In this document: positions 1 to 9,592 of the stretch, in pieces | How positions within the stretch are numbered: the first letter of the stretch is position 1 | How the letters are laid out: every line of letters starts with the position of its first letter | NCBI GenBank assembly: GCA_030710605.1 | Contig: CP092875.1 | Location: 62,524,394 to 62,588,393 of the forward strand | DNA from: Cordylochernes scorpioides | Taxonomy: Eukaryota > Arthropoda > Arachnida > Pseudoscorpiones > Chernetidae | Length of the DNA: 64,000 nt | Reading direction: 5' to 3' | Program-made: the position numbers and the translations under genes | Notes under the pieces: model-generated | What the model was told of the DNA's origin: nothing | Databases searched by the model: none | What the model saw: the letters and a program-made list of their open reading frames with translations, nothing else

Positions 1-219
1 AAATAAATTTTATTTGGAGAGAAATCTATTCACATTCTGCATACTGAATTAAATTTCGAAGTTGTGAATCTAATTTGTACAAATATGACAAATTCCTTTT
101 GAAAAACCTTTTAAATACACACATATTATAGCAACAGATTTGAAAATTTTTAACCCTTAATAAATAAATATATCTAGTATATAGTAAATGAATAAATTTT
201 GTATTAATAAGAAAATTAT

Positions 220-716
220 ATACCTCGAAACGCGTCTGTGGTTAGCTTTTCTTGATTAATCAATAATAGGTATTTGGCCAATTCTTGAATAATTAAAAAT
301 CAACGAGAATAGTTGATATTTATTCCGATAGATGGCGCAAGCCACCAGAAACTTTCACTTGCACGATAAGGAGATGTTTTTTTCATAATTTATGCACCTT
401 ATCCCAGTACAATATCACATTTGTACTATAATTTCACATTGTGTAGCGTTCTCACGCAATTCTGGCCTTAACTACCCGTTTCGTGGATTTTCAGGATGCC
501 TGAATGACCAATTATTTGGTCGTTGAGGTACAGCTTACACCACGCTGAAGAGGGCCAACAGCCCGAAACGCGTCCGTGGTTAGCTTTTTTTGATGAATCA
601 ATAATGGGTATTTGGCCAATTCTTGAATTCTCGAAATAGAATAGTTGATATTTATTCCGATAGATGGCGCAAACCATCAGCAACCTTCAGTTGCACGATA
701 AGGAGATGCCTTTTTC
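220..716 (+). mobile_element. Family B repeat, partial tandem carrying a hammerhead motif (copy 1)
   Basis: Two head-to-tail units share the same order: the end of a hammerhead (GAAACGCGTC), TGGTTAGC, a TTGATTAATCAATAAT-like stretch, TATTTGGCCAATTCTTGAA, GATAGATGGCGCAA, TTGCACGATAAGGAGATG. Unit 1 runs from the cleavage position at 236/237 to the next one at 574/575, which is 338 nt. Unit 2 is cut short near 716. The left hammerhead is truncated (only its 3' half, from about 226, is kept); the middle one at 532-585 is complete. Tandem units bounded by type I hammerheads are the layout of animal retrozymes. No ORF is present, as expected for a non-autonomous element. Confidence 0.75.
532..585 (+). 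ncRNA. Type I hammerhead ribozyme
   Basis: Core CTGAAGA (545-551; consensus CTGANGA) is followed by stem II GGGC/GCCC (552-555 with 561-564) closed by loop CAACA, then GAAA (565-568). Stem III is minimal: AC/GT (568-569 with 572-573) with loop GC. The cleavage triplet is GTC, with C17 at 574. Stem I pairs ACCACG (539-544) with CGTGGT (575-580), six perfect base pairs; after an internal loop (536-538 against 581) AGCT (532-535) pairs with AGCT (582-585). Every conserved hammerhead position is present. Hammerheads with so short a stem III usually cleave best as dimers, which fits the tandem layout. Activity is inferred, not shown. Confidence 0.85.
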
Positions 717-900
717 ATAAAAGAATATCTTACTTATCAACACATATAAGTTACAGTGATTATCAATTTACTGTCTACAGCAAAAACCCATCAAAAAAGC
801 GCAAAAGCTTACAAAAAAACAAATATATAGAATAACAAAAATTACTAACAAGTATGTAACTACGCGCCATTTTCCTATTAATATAATTTACTATTGATTG

Positions 901-1092
901 AAAAGACATATATTGTATCAAAATTTCATTTATTTTTACCAATATTTCAGTTGGCTGACACCAATCTTTATCAAGGTGTTATAACATATTCATGACAACA
1001 ACAATACCTGATAGAGGTTGGCGTTCAGCCAACTGAAATATTCGTAAAATAAATGAAATTTTGATACAATATATGCCTTTTTAATTAAAGAT
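901..1092. mobile_element. Family A foldback element
   Basis: Inverted repeat of two arms of about 85 bases around a short centre (TTCATGACAACAACA). Outer ends read AAAGACATATATTG and CAATATATGCCTTTTT. Each arm holds ATTTCAGTTGGCTGA with CCAA and CTTTATCAAGG, a hairpin GTTGGC/GCCAAC flanked by TTGATAA-type and GAAATAT-type sequence. Flanked by TTAATTAAAG and a TGGATTGCTCTATTTTC-like stretch. The same element is at 57690-57886 and relatives are at 7866-8148 and 31540-31735. Confidence 0.85.
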
Positions 1093-1479
1093 TTATTTAT
1101 GGATTGCTCTATTTTCAAAATAATTTACCATTTAATATAAATACTTGTTACTTCATTTAGAATTTCCATTTAAAAATGATAGTAATATTTAAAAGAGCAC
1201 CTCTATGCTTTCAAAATACACGATACAATTAAATGTTTCTATCACCTTTATTCAAAGATAGTAAACTTTGATTTATATATTTATTTGTCCTAAATAAAAC
1301 CTTTCACTTCATCAGGTAAAACCTTTTGGAAATCGCGCCGATCTCACTTCAAACCTTGTTGATTGTAATGTTTTTTTTTCTTCTAATTAAAATTTGAAAG
1401 AACTACATAAAGTGTTGTGTGTGTGTGTAATTTTATTAGCCAAGTTTTGAAGAGAAATATTTTTTTATAATAGAGCAAC

Positions 1480-1640
1480 CCACATTTAATTCATTAGACA
1501 ATAAAAAGGCATATATTGGATTTAATAAAAGATTTATTTTGCCAATATTTTGGCTGGCTGAACACCAATCTTTATCGAGGCATTACACGCATAACACTAT
1601 GCGGCGCTGAGTTTGTGTATAGAAAAATTGTAGTTAAGAA
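1480..1640. mobile_element. Family A half-element
   Basis: Only one arm is present: GAGCAACCCACATTTAATTC, AAAAAGGCATATATTGGATT, CCAATATTTTGGCTGGCTGA, CTTTATCGAGGCATTACACG, then ACACTATGCGGCGCTGAG. The hairpin bases are partly changed. The same half-element is at about 58270-58430 in copy 2. Confidence 0.65.
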
Positions 1641-1745
1641 AAAAGACATCTCCTTATCGTGCAACTGAAAGTTGCTGCTGGCTTGCGCCATCTATCGAAA
1701 TAAATATCAACTATTCTCGTTGATTTTTAATTATTCCAGAATTGT
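1640..1745 (-). mobile_element. Family B fragment
   Basis: Reverse-oriented part of the family B unit: AAAAGACATCTCCTTATCGTG, AACTGAAAGTTGCTGCTGGC, TTGCGCCATCTATCG, ATCAACTATTCTCGTTGATT, TTTAATTATTCCAGAATTG. It lacks the hammerhead part and ends directly against the transposase relic at 1767. Confidence 0.7.
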
Positions 1746-1766
1746 GCCAATGTGTTGCAACTTGTA

Positions 1767-2090
1767 GTGTTACCATTTCTTGAGCATAGTAATAATGTCA
1801 TTTTCCAACAAGATAATGCCCAAGTACAATAAAGCCAACATCTCACGAGACTTCTTTCAAAATTTTGACATCCTTCTTTAGTTCGCATGTTCCCCAAATA
1901 TTTTCCCAATTGAGCATGTATGGGAAATTTGGCAATCTCCATAGGCAATAATCTTCAATAACTGGGCAAAAATGTTTAATGTCTAGCATTCACAAGATGG
2001 AATTAAAGAGCTGTATGATAGTATGTCTCACGGTGTATCTACTTGTTTACTTGCCAAAGAAAGACAGCAAATATTGATTAAAAAAACTGT
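1767..2090 (+). pseudogene. Tc1-type transposase, C-terminal relic (copy 1)
   Basis: Read through frameshifts and stops, this region gives VLPFLEHSNNVIFQQDNAQV, then ISRDFFQNFDIL, PNIFPIEHVWEIWQS and finally HSQDGIKELYDSMSHGVSTC. These match the order of the Tc1 family: the second catalytic Asp in FQQDNA, the catalytic Glu in PIEHVW, and the C-terminal region usually read as IPQ-D-LYDSMPRRV-AC. The N-terminal half, including DNA-binding domain and first Asp, is not seen. Several stops rule out function. Confidence 0.8.
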
Positions 2091-2099
2091 CTATCTCAA

Positions 2100-2940
2100 T
2101 GAATTTATATCGCTATTTTAAAATTTCAATCATTTTTTACATTATCATTATATAGTTCATCAATTTACAGAAATATACATAAGTATATTTAGGTGATACA
2201 ATTATTATTTTTTATTTTTTGCTTATTGTATAAAAGTATATAAATATTCTTTGAATTCTCAGCTTATAGAATTGACAAATACTTTTGAAAATAATTGAAA
2301 ATGATTGTGCATTTAAATTTCTAAATCATTTACAAATAGAAATTCTATAAGCCGCTGTGTCTTCTTCTGTAGATTTCTCAAATAATGAATCTTCTCCGAC
2401 AAATTAATTTTACTGCTGTAGTGAATGAAGTTGAATTGTTGAAATAATAAATGAGAAAATTCTATTACAGCTGTTCTCTCCTGTATTAGATGGTTAAATG
2501 AAGCTGGAAACAAAGGTCAATAGTTAGATTCCGAGTTATCTCTGGAGGGTTCCTAACCAACTTTGTTTCCCTAAATTAGATTCAAATTTATGTCTCATTA
2601 CATATCATTAGTAGTACCTTACTGTATAACATCGCCGGCATTGCTTGAATACAGTGCCAATACGAAGAGAATTGATTTTAACAAAACAAATATCTGCTTT
2701 ATCATTTTTCTAAATCAAAATTTTTAAAGTAAATTTTTAAATATATTTACATTCATATAATATCTATAATAACTCTGAATATATTATTTTTATTATTGAT
2801 TCACACAGATTAAATAAGATCTATACTGGAAGAGAGAAAAGGTAAGCTAGCATTATATCACATGACCTAAAAACTCCGTCTGATTGGGTAAATAAGAAAA
2901 ACGAATATAAAATAATTTCTGATTTTACAAGTAAATATAT
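2100..2940. other. AT-rich stretch without a recognised gene
   Basis: I see no coding, RNA or clear repeat signal here. The stretch recurs in copy 2 (about 58900-59700) with scattered differences. Confidence 0.5.
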
Positions 2941-3070
2941 TGTTCTTAGAACCCAAACGACTATAAAACAGGTCTCTATAGGCTTCTCTTCAAATGAAGC
3001 TTGTGTTTAGAAACAAAATTGGAAAGTTAAATTTCATTTGGCTAGTCAGGTTCCAGGATGGCTGTGTGGA

Positions 3071-3151
3071 CCAATCAATGAGCTACGGCCGGCGCGTGCG
3101 CGGTGGGGCGGTGTGATGCGGCGAGCGGGATGAGGGTAGTGCGAGAGGGAC
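3071..3151 (+). promoter_or_regulatory. GC-rich promoter or 5' UTR of the signal-peptide exon
   Basis: A sharp CpG- and GC-rich island in AT-rich surroundings, directly before the start codon. It holds a CCAAT box (CCAATCA, 3071-3077), an NRF1-like GCGCGTGCGC and a GC box GGGGCGG (3105-3111). No TATA box is evident, which suits a CpG-type promoter. By eye the block 2945-3219 shows no difference between the two copies, longer than most identical runs. The start-codon context GGGACATGG has G at -3 and G at +4. Confidence 0.6.
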
Positions 3152-3203
3152 ATGGCCTTCTACCTAGGAATACTATGGTTCGTCTTCCTCTGTCTTCCAT
3201 CAG
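3152..3203 (+). CDS. First coding exon, signal peptide (unknown gene)
   Basis: The ATG at 3152 opens a 52-nt coding stretch, MAFYLGILWFVFLCLPS plus one base of the next codon, ending in CAG and followed at once by the donor GTAAGT (3204-3209). The 17 residues are almost all hydrophobic and end in a short polar turn, as in a secretory signal peptide or signal anchor. It follows a GC-rich island with CCAAT and GC boxes. Reading past the donor gives a 67-residue frame with no recognisable domain and ending in a stop, so splicing is the better reading. The downstream exon is not certain: 49798 and 6428 are both phase-compatible. The product is probably secreted or membrane-inserted; I do not recognise the gene. 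Confidence 0.6.
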
Positions 3204-3359
3204 GTAAGTTCTTCTCTTCCTCAGACTCCATAGGAATCCACTTAATACTACCTGGCCAGCATCGACCATATCGCCTGAAATGGCTCTCGGTAAAAGCGAA
3301 GCTATGGCTTCCACATTTCCATGCAACCTGTACACTCTGGCTTTCTCCTACTTAAAGAT

Positions 3360-4340
3360 TTTATTAATACTTTTCTAGTTCTAATAAATCTATTCTATTA
3401 TTTCTATCGTTGATTTGTTTTCGTAACTTAGTTGTTCTTCTGTATATATGAATGTTGACATATTTTGATGATTGATAACTTCTAACAGCGCTTTTCTTAT
3501 CAATCACTTTGTGAATTCCTATGGTGTGGCTCTAAATACTTTATTCTATAATTAGCTATTGTACTTTTTTAACTTCTGGATCATATTGATATATTTATCT
3601 AATTGGTAACTTTTCACACTTTGCTTTCTTGACGAACGGAACAGCTTAATCGCTTCCCTTCACGGACTTTCTCTCTTCCATCACTTCAATCATTATCTCA
3701 TTAGTGGATTCTAATTAGTAACCTACGGATACAAACTCGGAAATACTTATCTGGTGGTCGCTATTAACAAACGGGGCGATTTTCAAACCTCATATTATAT
3801 GGTCAAAGTGTAATGTATATATTCTAGAATATGTTTTTTGTTCATATAAAATGTAATATATGCTATTATTCATCTCTATTTTATATATTTAAGCTCTAAG
3901 AAACATCTTATGAAATCTTTAAAAAAAACTTTTATAAAGGATTAATCAATCAAGTTTCATAAGGCTTACATTTTTTTAGGGATATATTACGTACGTTCAG
4001 GTAACATTATATATATTCCAAATTTATCTTTCACTCTTATATTCGACTATTATAAATATATATTTTTTGAAAATTGTTTCTAATAAATATTAAGGTGTTT
4101 ATATATATGCGTGTTCCAATTTTTACAGGTGTGCGCTGGGCATCATTCCCATATATATGTATATTCTTTATATTTCATCGGTTTAATATAACATTTTTTT
4201 CATCCAGAATAAATTATTTTCATAAAAGGTGTGTTATTAGCATATATGATCAATAATTGAAAATTTTCGATACCATTATATAGATTTATATTTTTAATTA
4301 AAAAGGCATATATTGGCTCAAATTGCAAATCATTTTTCAT
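3360..4340. other. Probable intron sequence, no gene seen
   Basis: AT-rich sequence downstream of the signal-peptide exon, well conserved in copy 2 (60160-61140). I see no further coding exon. A fragment with AATTAAAAAGGCATATATTGG near 4300 resembles a family A end and is absent or degraded in copy 2. Confidence 0.5.
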
Positions 4341-4345
4341 TATAC

Positions 4346-4525
4346 ATTAGAACCTCCATGAGAGTACACTCATGCTAGAGGACCGTTCTCTATAAAGAAC
4401 AGTTTTCATTTGCAAAATTGCCATTTTTACTATTTTGAAACTCTCCGGTAAGAGGATACCTCTCTCTAAAGGACGCTTTGGCTCTGAAATTAGGTGTTGT
4501 CCTTTACAGGGAGGTTTTTCTGTAT
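4346..4525 (-). mobile_element. Pogo/Tigger-like MITE (family I)
   Basis: Reads TTAGAACCTCCATGAGAG, ACACTCATGCTAGAGGAC, TTTTCATTTGCAAAATTGCC, ACTCTCCGGTAAGAGGATAC, CTGAAATTAGGTGTTGTCC and ends GGGAGGTTTTTCTGTAT. The terminal TAGAACCTC and its inverse GAGGTT-ACTGTA resemble the CAGTAGAACCTC ends of pogo/Tigger elements. Further copies are at 33461, 38450, 41330 and 61145. Confidence 0.75.
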
Positions 4526-5322
4526 CTTGCATTTCACAGATAAAGAATATTTGTGTGTGGTCATTTATATGTAATTCAATTTTCAGTTTTTCTATTTAGG
4601 TTGTTTGATTCCACTCTGAATGACGTTATGAAATCCCAACATTATTCATTCCAAAATTATCTTGTGATAACCAGTAGAAAATCCTGTCGTCTCTACTGAA
4701 CAAAAATTCTATCCTTTATTTATCGCGGACATTTACAGGGATTGTGATCAGCGGTTTCTTATCCAACCGACATACACATTAGAATGTTTTGCCTATAAGG
4801 ATATTTGGGTTCAATTCGTTAAGATCAACTAGATTTAAGATCGAATTTTTCGGAAGTTTTGAAGATTTTTAAAATGATTAAAAAATCTATGTTTTAATTG
4901 ATACTTATATAATATATATATATATATAGAGTATATATATATTCATACGACTTATAAATATATATCTTGGTTATTTATTAGTTAGAAGAAGCGAAGTTCT
5001 CGAAGGACATTTGGAAGGCAATTCATGGCCTAAGGCCACACTAGATATATCTAGAGGTACGCAATGCCATTACATAAATGAGCTCGTAACGGAAGATAGA
5101 CTAGGTCTGCATGTAGTACGACTAGTTTTCTATTTCAGCAAGAGAGTTGGGATCATCGATAATTCAATGATATAATTGATGATTATAGAAGATCCCTCAG
5201 AAGAATTGTCTTCACTACCAACAGTGTATTTAGCTGACTACAGGAATGTTTATTTTATTGATTGATGATATGATTCTTCTTGGAGAAACCAGAATAAGTA
5301 GATTTAAAACGAAATGTCTTAC

Positions 5323-5500
5323 AAGGTTGTCCCAAAAGTTCGTAAACACTTTCAAAAAATTAAAATACCAATATTATTCGCCATGATATTATTCGCCGTT
5401 ATGTATAATGTCTTTGATTTATGTATAAATCATTGTATTATGTATTCGCCGTAATTATTCGCCAAGTAATGAGAAAAACACGAACCTTTGAGACAACCTT
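5323..5500. mobile_element. Mariner-type MITE (family Q)
   Basis: Terminal inverted repeats AAGGTTGTCCCAAAAGTTCG and its inverse (CACGAACCTTTGAGACAACCTT region). The interior is AT-rich with repeated TATTATTCGCC. Copies at 36668-36841 and 62115-62293. Confidence 0.8.
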
Positions 5501-5687
5501 TTAATACAAGTTTTTGTTACTTCTAAATCGGTCTGTTATTAAAGATTATGTGTTTGAATTAAATTTATAAATGCTGATATATTTGGTGATACATGTCAAA
5601 TCTTTTATTGACTTTTTTCGCATTCCGAAATTGAAATTTCACGATATTGCAATTCAATGTCAATTTGCATCTAAAAGTAATTTCTAC

Positions 5688-5805
5688 TGCCTTTACTGCG
5701 TTGATAAAAATACTGGTAGGTCCTGGCTCATCAAGGTGAACTCTCCCAGCGGTTTAGCCAAGAATGATCTAGAACCTCTCAATATTTTCTTCTCCCGGTA
5801 GGAGC
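5688..5805. mobile_element. Family D fragment
   Basis: Contains TTTCTACTGCCTTTACTGCG, GGTAGGTCCTGGCTCATCAA and TCCCAGCGGTTTAGCC, the diagnostic blocks of family D. Counterpart at 62695-62815. Confidence 0.65.
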
Positions 5806-6289
5806 GTATAGTAGTAAATTATTTTACAATCCTAAATGTTGCTTCAATACTATTTTTGATCATAAAAGGCATCATAAACTATTTTCTTAATAAATGTCCT
5901 CATTTGTGGTATTTTTGTCTGAAAGAAAATAAAAGTTAGTAGATTCCGCTCTCTCTTTCTCGTGTATTTAGATAGCAAAAACTATAACATTGCAACATCT
6001 AACAGATTGAGTCACGATATCGCCAATTACTTAGTATACTTGAAGCTCTAATAATGAAAAAAACTCATTTTTGACTCATATTTCTGAGGCGGTTTCAATT
6101 ATAATATCGAATTTTTATTTTCGAGCTTTCAAAAATGTATTTTCAATCTTTCTTAAAATCAAATCAAGCTTCAAATTAACTCATATTTGGAAAGACGACA
6201 CACACTTAGACAGAGAGAGATATCGTATTCATATAAATAACTTTTAAAATAAATTTCTAAAATGAGAATGTTTTCTTTAAGTTTGAAAT

Positions 6290-6560
6290 CGAGATGGCGA
6301 ATGTTATGTGGGGGCCATCTTGGAATGTGGGGATTCCAGACCGGTGATTAGCACCAATCGATGCTGCTTATGCAAAACAAGAAGGAAAATTCCTATCGCC
6401 CACATCATTTTGCTTATTTCATTCCAGAATATTCCACAAATTCCTCGCTTCCTCCATTACGCTTTATGGCGGAGGAATTGATCCTGCCATATACCTGCCT
6501 TCAGTGGATCATTACTGAATAGTGGTCGGCAACATGGGATCGAACCCCGTACTGATAGGT
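6290..6560. other. Conserved block with YY1-like motifs and a tRNA-like B box
   Basis: From about 6297 to 6530 the two segment copies show no difference by eye. It holds two YY1-like sites (GAGATGGCGAA and its inverse form GGGCCATCTTGG) and, on the minus strand near 6540, a tRNA B-box-like GGGGTTCGATCCC. A splice-acceptor-like TTGCTTATTTCATTCCAG ends at 6427; the frame after it is open for about 30 codons in the phase of the exon at 3152 and then meets a stop. It may be an exon, a regulatory element or an old SINE. Confidence 0.4.
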
Positions 6561-6579
6561 TTTTATATAAATATACAGT

Positions 6580-7018
6580 AGAAAAAACTCGGTTAATGCG
6601 AATGTCTTCAATTCGAAAACGTTTTAATTCGAATATTTATTATAAAATAAATGAAGCTTCCAGGGTTAAGTTTCTTGTGCAACTTTTTATTTTCAAGCTT
6701 TCAGACTTGTAAGTCCTTCAACAGGATTATCATATCAAAAACTTAATAATAAATACAATTTTTATATACACATTATTATATACATATTTTAAATACTTAT
6801 TATATATTGTGAGGGGAAAATATATTACATTATTTTTCAGATTGAAAAAAAAATATATTTTGAAAAAATACGTGCGTGGTGGCGTGGTGAATGATACAAT
6901 ATTTATCTTGGTCCCTATACTTTTAAGCCTTTCATTCAAAACGTTTTCAATTCGAAATTTTTGGATAACTTGAATTCCTTTTTGGTTTCTTGGGCTTTGA
7001 ATTATCCAAGGTTGACTG
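6580..7018. mobile_element. Pogo/Tigger-like element with nested foldback
   Basis: Left end CAGTAGAAAAAACTCGGTTA, right end GAATTATCCAAGGTTGACTG, with the usual GAATTCGAA and GGGCTTTGAATTATCC signatures of AT-rich Tigger-derived MITEs. A short element carrying CAAGCTTTCAGACTTGTAAG-TCCTTCAACAGG (6695-6726) appears inserted in it. The left part recurs at 63590-64000. Confidence 0.65.
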
Positions 7019-7285
7019 TGTATGTAAAATAATAATACATTAATTGTTTTCCATTTGCGTAAGCTAGCCCCAACACTGAGTGAAAGTAATCAAACAAGGT
7101 TTTCTGATACCTTGTAAGTGTAAAATCGATCTTCCTTAGACTTGTGGCTATGGGGTGTACTTAGAATATAGATATGGCAATCTTCTAACTAGCATAGCTA
7201 TCATCATCTGAACGATGTTTACTTGAGGTAATGTATAAGAAATATGAACTATTTTCGTCCCGTATGATTATTTTTATATTAAAAC

Positions 7286-7495
7286 AATTTCTACTGCCCT
7301 TACTTCAATGATAAAATAATGGGAGGGCCTGACTAATTAATGGTGAACTCTACCAGTTTTCGGCAGTTTATTCTACCATATCGCTGTAATATTGCATTTA
7401 GCTGTTTTCCTTTTATACTAATATTGAAACTAGAATCTTGGAAGGCGTATTTTATCTTTGCAGTAAGAGTAGTATGAAATTGTTTAGGCATTGAT
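7286..7495. mobile_element. Family D fragment
   Basis: Contains AATTTCTACTGCCCTTACTT, GGGAGGGCCTGACTAATTAA and GTGAACTCTACCAG, degraded versions of family D blocks, followed by CATATCGCTGTAATATTGCA. Confidence 0.55.
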
Positions 7496-7662
7496 AAAAT
7501 GAGGGAAGAAGTGCACAACTCCACAGACAACGGCTGATTACTTCCCCACTCATCTCTAAATTTCCTTTCCTTCTCACTCATGTACATATATAACCTTTTA
7601 GGGGAATCCCCTTGTAAGACAATAGTGTCTTAATAAAGGTTTTTGTTGTTGTTGTATGAAAT
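7495..7662 (+). mobile_element. 3' end of a non-LTR retrotransposon
   Basis: Ends CTTAATAAAGGTTTTTGTTG followed by TTG repeats, a poly-A signal plus simple-repeat tail typical of non-LTR elements. The same 3' end occurs inverted at 32098-32280 (CAACAAAAACCTTTATTAAG). No reverse transcriptase frame remains here. Confidence 0.6.
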
Positions 7663-7865
7663 TGTTTTAATTCAAAAATAATTGTACACACGTCGAGAAA
7701 ATAGTTTATATTATTTCATATAACAGATGATAGGCTAATGCAACATATTGAGATAATGTGTTAAAGTGAGAATATAGTCTAACAAATTATAACTACCCTG
7801 TTTATCAAGACTTGTATGCGTATGTATAAATACAATTGATATAGATTATTATATTGAAAATAGAG

Positions 7866-8148
7866 CAATCCATAAATAAATCTTTAAATAAAAAGGCATA
7901 TATTTGGTCGAAAAACCGTTTATTTTACCAATATTTCAGTTGGCTGGATGCCAACCTTTATCAAGTTATTATAACATTTTAAAGTGTGAACATTTTAAGT
8001 GTTAGTTTAAGTTTTATTTTAGTTTTTAAGTGTTAAACATTTAAAAATGTTATAATACCTTGATAAAGGTTGGCGTTCAGCCAACTGAAATATTGGTAAA
8101 ATAAATGATATTTTGATCCAATATATGCCTTTTTATTTATAGATTATT
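7866..8148. mobile_element. Family A foldback element, long centre
   Basis: Arms as in other family A copies (GTTGGC/GCCAAC hairpin, TTATCAAG, ATATATGCCTTTTT), separated by a longer AT-rich centre that itself repeats AAAGTGT and TTAAGTG. Left flank GAAAATAGAGCAATCCAT, with the inverse of that flank only at 8255. Confidence 0.8.
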
Positions 8149-8149
8149 G

Positions 8150-8224
8150 TATATATTGGATTGAATAAAATATATATTTGCCTAAAGGCAAATACATCTT
8201 TCATTCAATCCAATATATGCCTTT
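8150..8224. repeat. Short perfect hairpin nested next to family A
   Basis: ATATATTGGATTGAAT and its inverse ATTCAATCCAATATAT surround the centre TTTGCCTAAAGGCAAA. It sits between the family A element and the terminal TGGATTGCTCTATTTTC, so it looks like a second foldback inserted in a larger unit. Confidence 0.7.
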
Positions 8225-8229
8225 TAAGT

Positions 8230-8800
8230 ATCTAATGATTTAAGTATGGATTGCTCTATTTTCAGAATAGATTATTGTGTTAAGTTGAGAATATCAAGCA
8301 TCCTGGGAAACGTTTGTTTTTAAATATTATTAATTCAAAAATCTATAGATTTCGGGAACGAAACCGCTAGAAGCCATGCTACAATAAATAATCAATAGGA
8401 CAAGAGTTATAATAAATACATAGGGTTCTATTGTGTGTGTGGCGACTTATTGTAGCGTGTATTTTCTTGTGGAAGAATTTTCTTGCCTGAGAGTTAGAGA
8501 TTTGTGAATTCAAATGTTTCAAAAGAAACGTATCCTCTTAAACCAGATATCTTAACTTTAATATTGAAACAATGGATTATTACAATACTCAATTTATTAC
8601 AAACCACGGAAATTTCAAAAGTTTTTTAAATAGAATAAAGGCAGTGGAGGATTCAAGTTGCTTTTGTGGTATTGAGTAACAAACTTCAAGACATCTACTG
8701 ATCGATTTTCCAGCATTTCAAGATTATAGAATGAAGAATGAACTAGTTGTTTGTGAACTTAACGATTTGATTTCCAAAAAAAAAAACATATTTAAAGTTC
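8230..8800. other. AT-rich stretch, nothing recognised
   Basis: No convincing coding frame, RNA or named repeat seen, apart from the family A terminal sequence at about 8240-8270. Confidence 0.4.
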
Positions 8801-8972
8801 AATTCATTTTGTAAATACATTCTAAACATTCTACAAAATATGGATCTCTAATGTTTTCATTCGTTGAAAAATGTAAATAACTTATGTAAATTAACATTTC
8901 TCCTTGTTTGGCGCAAGTATCCCTTGCGGGATATAGCGCTTTGGAAATAAAATAATTGTAATTGAAATTGAA
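8800..8972 (+). mobile_element. 3' tail of a short retroelement (TTGAAA tail)
   Basis: CTCCTTGTTTGGCGCAAGTA, TCCCTTGCGGGATATAGCGC, TTTGGAAATAAAATAATTG and a TTGAAA-type tail. The same sequence lies inverted at 26445-26612. A shared end with a simple-repeat tail suggests a retroposed element. Confidence 0.6.
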
Positions 8973-9059
8973 ATGGATTATTACAAGAGAAGGAGTCGCC
9001 TGACATCATCTTGAAAAAGGAACAAAGTTAACGGCGACGAGTTCTTTTATTAATGCTGT

Positions 9060-9130
9060 AAATTCTACAAGTTTTCGGACCTTTACGTCCTTCTACAGGC
9101 AACCTTTCAAGAAACTGAAAGATATTATTT
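9060..9130. repeat. Hairpin module, CTTTTCGGAC type
   Basis: GTTTTCGGACCTTTACGTCC followed by TTCTACAGG. On the minus strand this is CCTGTAGAAGGACGTAAAGG then TCCGAAAAC, a short stem (GGAC/GTCC) between CTGTAGAA and CGAAA. Confidence 0.55.
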
Positions 9131-9399
9131 ATATATAGAGGTAAATATTTACATATATATAATTAGAACTTTTCTTAGCGAATTTAATGATTATTATACA
9201 AAATATTCTCCTCTTTATCTATGTAAACAATTTGTTCTAATAAAAGGATGACTACCTTAGGATGCAAGGAAAGGCAAAAAACCATCTGAAACCCACCATG
9301 GGTGGTACCATGGATTATTTTATTTATTAGATCATTGTGTGTAGTTTTTATAAACAATCACCTTTTTTTAGCCAAAAGGCGATCCATTAATTAAGAATA

Positions 9400-9592
9400 T
9401 ATAAAAGGGTGTACCTGGATCTGTGAAGAAAAAAAAACATTTTTTTTCTCAAAATATTTCGAAAGATTGCTCCCTCTTTATCAATAAAGACTGTGCAATA
9501 AATTGATAAAGAGGGAGCAATCTCTCGAAATATTTTGAGAATATTTTTTTTTCTTTACAGATCCAGGTACACCCTTTTATATAATCTCGATT
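9400..9592. mobile_element. Family E foldback element
   Basis: Arms of about 80 bases: AAAAGGGTGTACCTGGATCT and inverse AGATCCAGGTACACCCTTTT, each containing ATATTTCGAAAGATTGCTCC-type sequence and TTTATCAA, around the centre AATAAAGACTGTGCAATA. A half-copy is at 30948-31040. Confidence 0.85.

Larger units (their letters stand above)
1..7000 (+). repeat. Segmental duplication, copy 1
   Basis: This whole stretch is repeated in direct orientation at 56797-64000. The offset is about 56,796 at the left end, 56,800 at the shared exon and roughly 57,000 at the right end; the growth comes mainly from a short repeat present only in copy 2 near 62300. Differences by eye are one every few tens of bases plus small indels. 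Neither outer boundary is visible, because one copy touches each window edge. It contains a promoter, a first exon, MITEs and transposase relics, all in the same order in both copies. Confidence 0.97.

Noticed and set aside
220..716. CRISPR-like array because of repeated units
   Set aside because: Only two long units, no short regular spacers, and a eukaryotic repeat landscape.
3075..3335. 86-codon minus-strand frame across the promoter and first exon
   Set aside because: GC-rich sequence is stop-poor by composition; the plus strand has the signal peptide, Kozak context and donor.
9400..9592. Rho-independent terminator or bacterial regulatory hairpin
   Set aside because: Arms of 80 bases with repeated genomic copies indicate a foldback transposon, not a terminator.
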